A stretch of 9,805 bases of DNA from an uncultured Collinsella sp. (lineage in GTDB: Bacteria; Actinomycetota; Coriobacteriia; Coriobacteriales; Coriobacteriaceae): positions 1 through 9,805 of the forward strand of contig CAAEON010000031.1 of the NCBI GenBank assembly GCA_900757615.1. Reading direction: 5' to 3'. The notes beneath the pieces were generated by a model that did not search any database, had not been told where the DNA came from, and was given only the letters and a program-made list of their open reading frames with translations. Made by a program: the position numbers and the translations under genes. Below are positions 4,116 to 9,805 of the stretch, piece after piece (positions within the stretch are counted from its first letter, which is position 1; each line of letters opens with the position of its first letter).

Positions 4116-6758
4116 TTACAGCGCACCAGAGCCGGCTTGCATCATGCCGCCGGGGCCCGAGCTCACGCCACTGCTCACAGGCGCGGCGTTGCCGGTGTGC
4201 GGTGCCGCCGGAGCGGTGTCGCCGCCGAGCGCGCCTGCCGGACGCGGCGCCGGAATCTCACCCGTGCCGTGGCTAAAGACGAACTTGCCGTCGGCCACGT
4301 CGCACAGGACCGTATCGCCCTCGCCCCACTCGCCGGCCAGCAGCTCCTCGGACAACGGGTCCTCGATGAGCTTTTGGATGGCACGGCGCAACGGACGCGC
4401 GCCATTGGTAAGGTCGGTACCCTCCGCCACGATCTTGTCGTAGGCCGCATCGGTGAGCTTGATATTCATGCCGTTGGCGATCAGACGCTGACGTAGGTCG
4501 TCCACCAGCAGGTGCGCGATCTTGGTCAGGTTCTCGCCCGAAAGCTTCTGGAACACCACAATATCGTCGATACGGTTGAGCAGCTCGGGGCGGAACAGGC
4601 GCTTGAGCTCGCCCATCGCACGACCCTTGATCTCACTCGAGGTGAGGCCCTGCTCGCCGGTGGTGCCAAAGCCGACGCTCGCATCCTGCGCGATCTCGCG
4701 GGCGCCCACGTTGGACGTCATGATGATCACGGTGTTGCGGAAGTCGACCGTCTTGCCCTGGCTATCGGTCAGACGACCCTCCTCCAGCACCTGCAACAAA
4801 ATGTTGAAGATGTCGGGGTGCGCCTTCTCGATCTCGTCGAACAGCACGACCGAATACGGGTGACGACGAACGGCCTTGGTAAGCTGACCGCCCTCGTCGT
4901 GACCCACGTAACCCGGAGGGCTACCGATGAGCTTGGAGACCTCGAACTCGCTGCCGAACTCGGACATGTCGAAGCTGATGAGCGCGTCCTTGCTGCCAAA
5001 GAGGTATTCGGCGAGCGTCTTGGCGAGCTCGGTCTTGCCTGTGCCGGTGGGACCCAGGAAGATAAAGCTGCCGCCGGGGCGACGCGGGTCCTTGAGGGGT
5101 GAACGGCTGCGGCGCACTGCCTTGGCCACGGCCTCGACAGCCTCGTCCTGGCCGATGATGCGGGTCTTGAGCACGCTTTCGGTCTGCAGCAGGCGGCGGC
5201 TCTCGCTCTCGGTGAGCGAAGACACCGGCACGCCAGAGGTCACGGACACAATGTCGGCGATCTGACTCACGTCGATGGTGAGCGGGCTGGCGTCGAGCTC
5301 AGCGGTCCAGGCGGCCTTGGCCTCGGCGAGCTCAATCTCGGCAGCCTTCTGCTGCTCGGTGATCTCGGCGGCCTTGTTCATGTCATCGCTCTCGGTGGCC
5401 TCCTGCGCGGCGGCCTTGAGCTCCTCTATGCGATGCTCAGCCTCGCGCACCGGCTCGGGCGCACGATTCGCGGCGATGCGAGCGCGGGCACCGGCCTCGT
5501 CGATGAGGTCGATGGCCTTATCGGGCAGGAAGCGATCCTGGATGTAGCGATTGGAAAGGTTCGCGGCGGCCTCGATAGCACCCTGCGTATAGCGCACATG
5601 GTGGTGCTCCTCGTAGCGCGGCTTGAGCGCGGTCAGGATCTTGACCGTGTCCTCGACGCTCGGCTCCTCGACATCAATGGTCTGGAAGCGACGCTCGAAG
5701 GCCGGGTCCTTGGTGAGGTACTTGCGGAACTCCTCGGCCGTGGTGGCACCGATGATCTGGAAAGCACCGCGCGCGAGCACGGGCTTGAGCATAGAGCTCG
5801 CATCGATAGAACCCTCGGCAGAACCGGCACCGATGATGGTGTGCATCTCGTCGATAAACAGGATGACGTCGTCGGCTTCGGTGGCCTCCTGGATCACGTT
5901 CTTGAGGCGCTCCTCAAACTCGCCGCGATACTTGGCACCCGCGACAAGACCCGGCAGGTCAAGCGTCCAGATGTTCTGGTTCATGAGGTTCTCGGGCACA
6001 TTGCCAGCAGCAATCTGTTGCGCCAGGCCCTCGACGATGGCCGTCTTGCCCACGCCGGGGTCGCCCAAGATAAGCGGGTTGTTCTTGGTGCGGCGCGAAA
6101 GGATCTCCATCATACGCTGGACTTCCTTTTCGCGACCAATTACAGGGTCGAGCTCGCCGTCGCGCGCCTTCTGCGTAAGGTTGGTCGCGAACTGCTTAAG
6201 CGTATCGGTGCCACTCCCCTTTTGCTGCGAGGCATCCGAGCCGCTAAAGAACGGCAGGCCCGCACCGGGACGACCAGCACCGGCGCCGGCGAGCGGACGC
6301 TTCTTGTCCTGGTCCTTGGCGGTGAGTTTCTCGATAGCCTTTTTGATGGAGGCGGACGACACACCCAGGCGCATGAGGATGTCCATGGCCATGCCGTTGC
6401 CCTCTTCGACGATGCCGATGAGCAGGTGCTCGGTCGACACATACGTCTGGTTGTTCTCGCGTGCCACGCGGAAGGAACGCTCCATCACGCTGATGACGAG
6501 CGGCGTAAAGGCGAGCTTAGCTGCCTCGGTCTCCTCGTTGGGCTCGGGAACCGTGGTCTGGACCTCTTTGAGGGTATCCATGATGTCATCGTAGGAGATA
6601 TCGAGCGAGCGCAGCGCCTCGGCGGCAATACCCTCGTCCTCCTTAGCGAGCGCGAGCAGCAGGTGCTCGGTGCCCACCTTATTTGAGTGCAGATCGAGCG
6701 CCTCTTGCTTGGCCATGGACATGACCTTGCGCGCGCGATCGGTAAAACGGTCTAACAT
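4116..6758 (-). CDS. clpC: ATP-dependent Clp protease ATP-binding subunit ClpC
   Basis: An 880-residue Hsp100 unfoldase that feeds substrates to the ClpP peptidase in the cytoplasm. Two Clp-N repeats occupy about residues 1-145 (MLDRFTDRARKVM, VGTEHLLLAL, VSTEHLLIGI). The first AAA+ module has Walker A GDPGVGKT (232-239) and Walker B ILFIDEMH (299-306). A UVR/M-type coiled coil lies near 435-490. The second AAA+ module has GPTGTGKT (569-576), IGSPPGYVG (611-619) and VLFDEIEKAH (638-647). VGFG near 695-698 matches the position of the ClpP-docking loop. The small domain ends near 833, and a 47-residue Ala/Gly/Pro-rich tail follows. The start at 6758 has AGAGGAA upstream. The gene is monocistronic here: no ctsR, mcsA or mcsB lies beside it. 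ClpC rather than ClpB because the middle domain is short. Confidence 0.97.
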   Translation of the reverse strand: MLDRFTDRARKVMSMAKQEALDLHSNKVGTEHLLLALAKEDEGIAAEALRSLDISYDDIMDTLKEVQTTVPEPNEETEAAKLAFTPLVISVMERSFRVARENNQTYVSTEHLLIGIVEEGNGMAMDILMRLGVSSASIKKAIEKLTAKDQDKKRPLAGAGAGRPGAGLPFFSGSDASQQKGSGTDTLKQFATNLTQKARDGELDPVIGREKEVQRMMEILSRRTKNNPLILGDPGVGKTAIVEGLAQQIAAGNVPENLMNQNIWTLDLPGLVAGAKYRGEFEERLKNVIQEATEADDVILFIDEMHTIIGAGSAEGSIDASSMLKPVLARGAFQIIGATTAEEFRKYLTKDPAFERRFQTIDVEEPSVEDTVKILTALKPRYEEHHHVRYTQGAIEAAANLSNRYIQDRFLPDKAIDLIDEAGARARIAANRAPEPVREAEHRIEELKAAAQEATESDDMNKAAEITEQQKAAEIELAEAKAAWTAELDASPLTIDVSQIADIVSVTSGVPVSSLTESESRRLLQTESVLKTRIIGQDEAVEAVAKAVRRSRSPLKDPRRPGGSFIFLGPTGTGKTELAKTLAEYLFGSKDALISFDMSEFGSEFEVSKLIGSPPGYVGHDEGGQLTKAVRRHPYSVVLFDEIEKAHPDIFNILLQVLEEGRLTDSQGKTVDFRNTVIIMTSNVGAREIAQDASVGFGTTGEQGLTSSEIKGRAMGELKRLFRPELLNRIDDIVVFQKLSGENLTKIAHLLVDDLRQRLIANGMNIKLTDAAYDKIVAEGTDLTNGARPLRRAIQKLIEDPLSEELLAGEWGEGDTVLCDVADGKFVFSHGTGEIPAPRPAGALGGDTAPAAPHTGNAAPVSSGVSSGPGGMMQAGSGAL

Positions 6759-6793
6759 GCTAGTTCCTCTTAGACGAGCTAGTTTTTCAAACG

Positions 6794-6821
6794 CAAAGCG
6801 CCGCCCCGCGGCAGCGCTTTG
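6794..6821 (-). promoter_or_regulatory. Stable hairpin in the clpC 5' leader
   Basis: A 12-bp stem (6794-6805 with 6810-6821, one G-U wobble in the mRNA) closed by a 4-base loop, 35 bases before the clpC start codon. No U-tract follows on the minus strand, so it is not a standard terminator. It may stabilise the 5' end, impede translation in a temperature-dependent way, or be a decayed element. Confidence 0.6.
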
Positions 6822-6839
6822 GTCTCTTTACCCATATGG

Positions 6840-6845
6840 AGTATA
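6840..6845 (-). promoter_or_regulatory. Possible -10 box of clpC
   Basis: TATACT on the minus strand, preceded at 17 bases by the poor -35 match GGGAAA. A 5+5 palindrome, TGGGA-CCTT-TCCCA (6856-6869), overlaps the -35 position and could be a regulator site. No CtsR-, CIRCE- or HAIR-type heat-shock operator is recognisable. Confidence 0.3.
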
Positions 6846-6894
6846 TGTTAACCGTTGGGACCTTTCCCACCCGTAGCCGCGCGACAACGTCTAC

Positions 6895-6920
6895 AAAAAA
6901 GGAATCGCTCCGATCTTTTT
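6895..6920 (-). terminator. Weak terminator-like hairpin after the DUF2798 gene
   Basis: A short stem ATCG-GAG-CGAT extended by an A-run/U-run pairing with a two-base bulge, ending in six U on the minus strand (6895-6900). It lies 24 bases past the stop codon. The sequence is nearly symmetric, so it could act on both strands. Confidence 0.45.
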
Positions 6921-6943
6921 GGGGGTCTGGTTTTGAGCGGTGC

Positions 6944-7546
6944 CTAGCAGGCAGGCTCGGCGTCCATGCCCTCGGAAATGTTGGCAACCTCCTCGGCAAC
7001 GGGAGCGCCAGGCATACGCACGAGCTCCATATGCTGCTCTTCAAAGACGGTTCCCATGGGGAAGGCGCGGCGGAAGACAAAGCGAGCAACCGGACCAGCC
7101 ACCAGCAGGTTCCAAGGCAGGGCCATGATAAAGTTGCGCGGAATGTTGACGAGCCACATCATCGGCAGCGCCTGCAAATTGGCAAGCGGGCCGCCGGGCA
7201 TATGGAACAGGCCTTCGCACGCGCCGTAGAGCGACATGATGATGACCATGGGAACGACCATGCAGGAGCTGACGGCGAGCGTCATGGCAAGCGGTGAGCT
7301 CTTACCCGGCGTGACCAGGAACTTGAAGGCGAAGCCTTTGGCCAGCGGGCTGGCAACAAACCAGTCGCAGCACATGGCAAAAACGTAGGCAACGGGGAAG
7401 CCGAGCCACGCGGCGGCAATGACCTCGCCGTTGATGGCCCCATGCTGCAGGGCAACGTTGTAGATGCTCATCCAGAGCACCATGCAAAAGCACATGATAA
7501 AGGTAAACAGCAGGCTCTCTCGTTTGTTGATAGGCATAAAGGGCAT
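6944..7546 (-). CDS. DUF2798 family membrane protein (two tandem domains)
   Basis: A 200-residue protein. Two copies of a two-helix unit are visible. The first runs about residues 9-76 (LLFTFIMCFCMVLWMSIYN, then WLGFPVAYVFAMCCDWFVASPLAKGFAFKFL). The second runs about 92-165 (SSCMVVPMVIIMSLYG, then MMWLVNIPRNFIMALPWNLLVAGPVARFVFRRAF). The repeated pattern of a hydrophobic helix ending in '...P.A..F.F....' is typical of DUF2798 proteins, whose function is unknown. The C-terminal 30 residues are hydrophilic and acidic. The start at 7546 follows AAAGGA at normal distance. It is preceded by a strong terminator only about 36 bases away, so its promoter must lie before or within that terminator, or expression depends on read-through. 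Confidence 0.75.
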   Translation of the reverse strand: MPFMPINKRESLLFTFIMCFCMVLWMSIYNVALQHGAINGEVIAAAWLGFPVAYVFAMCCDWFVASPLAKGFAFKFLVTPGKSSPLAMTLAVSSCMVVPMVIIMSLYGACEGLFHMPGGPLANLQALPMMWLVNIPRNFIMALPWNLLVAGPVARFVFRRAFPMGTVFEEQHMELVRMPGAPVAEEVANISEGMDAEPAC

Positions 7547-7581
7547 GGTCCTTTCTGTGTTACGCCGCTACGCCACGCAAC

Positions 7582-7632
7582 AAAAACGGGCGGGCAAGAT
7601 GGAGCTGTTGGGACTTCATCTCGCCCGCCCGT
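7582..7632 (-). terminator. Strong intrinsic terminator upstream of the DUF2798 gene
   Basis: A 16-bp GC-rich stem (7586-7601 with 7617-7632; one G-U wobble in the minus transcript), 15-base loop and five U (7582-7586). It acts on minus-strand transcripts. It ends the exporter transcript about 220-270 bases after its stop codon, or it is an attenuator or riboswitch terminator in the leader of the DUF2798 gene, or it closes an unannotated small RNA. Confidence 0.85.
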
Positions 7633-7676
7633 GGTACGTGCGTCTGCGACTACTTATGTGGTGAAACCAGCCTAGC

Positions 7677-7696
7677 ACGAAAAGCACGTGCTTCGT
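7677..7696. repeat. Interrupted palindrome around AAGCACGTGCTT
   Basis: AAGCACGTGCTT (about 7682-7693) is a perfect 12-base palindrome extended by ACGA/TCGT arms with a two-base bulge. It sits between the exporter gene and the strong terminator. It could be an operator or an RNA hairpin; nothing in the sequence decides which. Confidence 0.4.
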
Positions 7697-7744
7697 AAGC
7701 GTTGAGTTTATGAAGATGCAGGGCACCAATAATCCCCCGACCCC

Positions 7745-7817
7745 ATAAGTTGCGGTGGAATACGGACTGTTTTGACCCTTTAAGCAGTAATTCAGCCCCT
7801 ATTTCACCGCAACTCAT
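7745..7817. repeat. Long imperfect palindrome (REP- or MITE-like hairpin)
   Basis: Outer arms of 18 bases (7745-7762 with 7800-7817) around GTTGCGGTG/CACCGCAAC pair with one mismatch and one wobble. An inner 6-bp extension (GGGCTG/CAGTCC type) follows after one mismatch, leaving a loop of about 24 bases. The differences between arms are transitions, so the fold is kept equally well on either strand. It lies directly beyond the exporter gene. It looks like a dispersed intergenic palindrome, not a terminator, since no U-tract follows. Confidence 0.6.
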
Positions 7818-7829
7818 TTGGTGCAAAGT
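7816..7829 (+). repeat. Direct repeat copy 1 (ATTTGGTGCAAAGT), downstream of exporter gene
   Basis: Fourteen bases identical to 9547-9560, in the same orientation. The two copies bracket the exporter gene, and each leads into a different hairpin. Confidence 0.6.
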
Positions 7830-7850
7830 GACCTGTCTTCCGTGCACCAA
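7818..7850. repeat. TTGGTGCA/TGCACCAA inverted repeat at the exporter stop codon
   Basis: Perfect 8-bp arms (7818-7825 and 7843-7850) with a 17-base loop, abutting both the exporter stop codon (7851-7853) and the long palindrome on the other side. It may form the 3' end structure of the exporter mRNA. No U-tract follows. Its left part is repeated upstream of the same gene at 9547-9560. Confidence 0.6.
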
Positions 7851-9419
7851 TTAGCTGGTGTGGCGCCAGCGAGGGTCGGTGAGTGTACGTGCCACACCCA
7901 GACCAACGGGCAAAAACGCCACGATGAGCACTGCACGCACAAACCAACCGAGCATATTGACCGTATCGAAGGTGCACATGTAATACATCGAGCGATACAG
8001 ATACAAGCCAGGCACCATAATGACAATCGATGGCACCGTGAGGGCGATGCGTGGGTAGGTAAGCTTGATTTCGGCTAAGCTCGCGAGCAACCCCGATACC
8101 AGTGCGCCGGTAAACGCAGCCGCCTCGGGAGGCATGCCCGCACTCAGGCCTAAGAAGGGAAGCAGCGTCGGCGCATCGACGAGCGTAAGGCGCAAGGTAT
8201 TAGACACGGCGCCGATAAGCCCTGCCGCCGCTGCCATCTTTACCGGACTGTTGAACATAACCGAGAAGCCAAATACGCCAATAAAGCTCATCAGCATGCG
8301 CAAGAGCGTAAGAGCCAGCGGCGAAAGACCAAGCGGGGCGAAGTCATCCGGCGCCAGCCCCACACATTCGGCAACCATCCAGCCTACGAGGGTCGCCATC
8401 ACAATAATTGACACAGCATACGAAAGACGCTCGATGCCGCTTCGCATATCGAGCTTTGCGATGTCGAGGCCTGCCGTAATGAGGGGAAAGCCGGGAATCA
8501 CAAAGAGCATGGCGCCGATATAACCTTCTTGGTGCGACATTGCCCCCGGAATGACCTGGCCAAGGCCGAGCAACGCCAGCAAATACGAGATGCAGGCCAG
8601 CGCGACGCCAATCGTCAAAGCGCTAAACTGGCCCAAGCCCTGCTTGAGGATATGAGAGCGGGCAAAGTTGCCGACGCCCGCGCCCACGAACGCACATGCC
8701 ATCTCAATGGGACCGCCACCAAGTAAAAAGACAAAGGCGCCACAGGCGCAGGCCGCCGCAAGGCCCTGTTGCCAAGGCGCGTAATCAGGTTTTGAGCTCT
8801 CTACGGTCTTGAGCATTTCGTGATACTCATGCACCGTAAAACGACGGCCATATGTCTCGATTTCCTTTAGGAAGCTCTCCATCATCCAAATGCGATGGGT
8901 ATTGACGCCCGTTGTGGGCAGGCTGACAACCTCGTTAAAGCAGTGGCCGCCTTCGATGCAGGTGCACTCAAACGACAGGAGACTTAAGTCAATGTGGATG
9001 GTGACACCAAGTACGGCGGCGACACGATTCATGGTATCGCGTACACGCCAGGCACCCGTTCCGCTCGCGAGCATAAGCATACCGGTGCGGCAGATGATGG
9101 ATGATTTGTCGGTAAGTGGTGCATCGACGGCAAGCTCATCGTCCGCGGTCACGATCTGGCGCCAGTCAGTTTTCATATGGAGCGCGCCGGCACGGACACC
9201 GTGGTGCATGGGGGCTCTCGAAAGCAACGAGTCAAGGCGCGAAGACTGTGGGGGCTCCGCTGATTCGCCCTCAACCTCATCAGCCTCTTCATCGACCAAA
9301 TCAAAGGAATCAAGCGGCGCTGGCTCGCGACGGTCGATCAGTTCCTCGTCCTCGCCATCAAAGTAATTGAACTGATCGAGCATGTCCTCTTCGATTGCGC
9401 GCTCGCTCGCATCGTCCAT
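7851..9419 (-). CDS. ThrE-type threonine/serine exporter family protein
   Basis: A 522-residue membrane protein with the two-part ThrE layout in one chain. It comprises a PF06738-type region with the conserved GTGAWRVRDTMNRVAAVLGV (119-138) and a first block of about five helices starting near residue 219, then a ThrE_2-type block of about five helices in the C-terminal third (motif FNSP near 371, MVPGLYLYR near 473-481). The family exports small amino acids such as threonine and serine using the proton gradient. Residues 1-100 form an unusually long acidic, hydrophilic extension rich in Asp and Glu, of unknown role. The start at 9419 has GGGAGC seven bases upstream. The gene stands alone with non-coding sequence on both sides. 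The family call is firm; the actual substrate is unproven. Confidence 0.88.
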   Translation of the reverse strand: MDDASERAIEEDMLDQFNYFDGEDEELIDRREPAPLDSFDLVDEEADEVEGESAEPPQSSRLDSLLSRAPMHHGVRAGALHMKTDWRQIVTADDELAVDAPLTDKSSIICRTGMLMLASGTGAWRVRDTMNRVAAVLGVTIHIDLSLLSFECTCIEGGHCFNEVVSLPTTGVNTHRIWMMESFLKEIETYGRRFTVHEYHEMLKTVESSKPDYAPWQQGLAAACACGAFVFLLGGGPIEMACAFVGAGVGNFARSHILKQGLGQFSALTIGVALACISYLLALLGLGQVIPGAMSHQEGYIGAMLFVIPGFPLITAGLDIAKLDMRSGIERLSYAVSIIVMATLVGWMVAECVGLAPDDFAPLGLSPLALTLLRMLMSFIGVFGFSVMFNSPVKMAAAAGLIGAVSNTLRLTLVDAPTLLPFLGLSAGMPPEAAAFTGALVSGLLASLAEIKLTYPRIALTVPSIVIMVPGLYLYRSMYYMCTFDTVNMLGWFVRAVLIVAFLPVGLGVARTLTDPRWRHTS

Positions 9420-9546
9420 CCCGGTGCTCCCTTCCTATCGACTAACCCCCATCCTAGGCAGCGACAGCTAAAGGAAACATAAAAGAGACGGCTGTCATGC
9501 GAGCCATATGCACAAACGTCGATTCATCGATGGACCACTCTCGTGT

Positions 9547-9560
9547 ATTTGGTGCAAAGT
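9547..9560 (+). repeat. Direct repeat copy 2 (ATTTGGTGCAAAGT), upstream of exporter gene
   Basis: Identical to 7816-7829. It is followed after two bases by the hairpin at 9563-9593. Confidence 0.6.
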
Positions 9561-9562
9561 AA

Positions 9563-9593
9563 TGATCCCTTTTCCTCCGTCCCCAAGGGATCA
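9563..9593. repeat. TGATCCCTT/AAGGGATCA inverted repeat
   Basis: Perfect 9-bp arms (9563-9571 and 9585-9593) around a pyrimidine-rich 13-base loop. No U-tract follows on either strand. It is part of a chain of short repeat modules upstream of the exporter gene. Confidence 0.6.
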
Positions 9594-9805
9594 AAGTGCC
9601 GACAGAAAAGGAACGTCCCTAAGTGCCAACCAGGGCAACGCCGCAGGTAGAGGACGGACAGCGAGCGACGTCCAGCTTGACAGCCAAGGCAACGCCGATG
9701 CCCTGGCAACGACAGACACTATGACCCAATCCGAGGGCACTGAAAAGATAGGAGCCCCCGCTCGTGACCGCGGGTCGGGGCTGCGACAATGATGCTGAAG
9801 TGCCA
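9594..9805. other. Non-coding stretch with short repeats at the window edge
   Basis: No convincing gene. AAGTGCC occurs three times (9594-9600, 9621-9627, 9798-9804 approximately) and GGCAACGCCG twice (9634-9643, 9688-9697). A GC-rich dyad with AGCCCC/GGGGCT arms lies at about 9752-9781. Short open frames on both strands lack a ribosome binding site and recognisable motifs. It could be the 3' flank or remnant of a gene beyond the window. Confidence 0.4.

Noticed and set aside
3852..4496. Plus-strand frame spanning the DUF2975 start and clpC end
   Set aside because: It runs antisense through two real genes and a terminator hairpin, and its Arg/Ala/His-rich second half is typical of shadow translation.
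5433..6686. Long plus-strand open frame of 417 codons opposite clpC
   Set aside because: It is antisense to highly conserved ClpC codons. Long antisense frames are expected in GC-rich genes, and it has no recognisable motif.
7650..7850. Minus-strand frame of 66 codons downstream of the exporter
   Set aside because: It covers the long palindrome and the inverted repeat and has no ribosome binding site. The structure explains the sequence better than coding does.
9508..9792. Short open frames on both strands at the right edge
   Set aside because: No ribosome binding site, no motif, and they cross the repeat modules. I cannot support a gene here without more sequence.
1..9805. CRISPR arrays, tRNA/rRNA genes, transposases, integrases
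   Set aside because: No regularly spaced repeats, cloverleaf or CCA-type ends, rRNA signatures or recombinase motifs could be found on either strand.

Overview
The window most resembles a gut-type actinobacterium of the class Coriobacteriia, probably Collinsella or a close relative. This is an inference from gene style (a ClpC with an Ala/Gly/Pro-rich tail, a ThrE-type exporter with a long acidic N-terminus, a tandem DUF2798 protein, GC-rich codon use) and not from a marker gene. All supported genes lie on the minus strand, so transcription runs from high to low coordinates. No rRNA, tRNA, CRISPR array or transposase gene was found.

From right to left, 9420-9805 is non-coding and rich in short repeats. 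It is followed by a ThrE-family exporter (7851-9419), then a hairpin-rich stretch of about 300 bases (7547-7850) with a long imperfect palindrome and a strong terminator. Next come a small DUF2798 membrane protein (6944-7546) and clpC (4116-6758), which has a structured leader and its own terminator. This part is GC-rich and looks like ancestral chromosome.

From about 4060 down to about 90 the composition becomes visibly more AT-rich and the content changes. A DUF2975 membrane protein plus YozG-like HTH regulator pair (3083-3989) ends in a clear terminator. Then comes a 36-residue Cys-rich peptide gene (2804-2914) with a strong ribosome binding site and a promoter overlapped by a perfect 7+7 inverted repeat. 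A hairpin plus U-tract follows, then an ABC ATPase and two related ABC-2 permeases in tight overlap. The last gene (70-378) reads as the N-terminal domain of a radical SAM/SPASM peptide maturase and stops just where the iron-sulfur CxxxCxxC motif should begin.

The natural reading is a RiPP (ribosomally made, post-translationally modified peptide) cassette: precursor, exporter or immunity transporter, maturase, and a nearby membrane-protein/repressor pair as possible controller. The maturase has lost its catalytic core, so the cassette is either decaying, served by a maturase elsewhere in the genome, or keeps the N-terminal domain as a stand-alone peptide-binding partner. This cassette is the most interesting part of the window.
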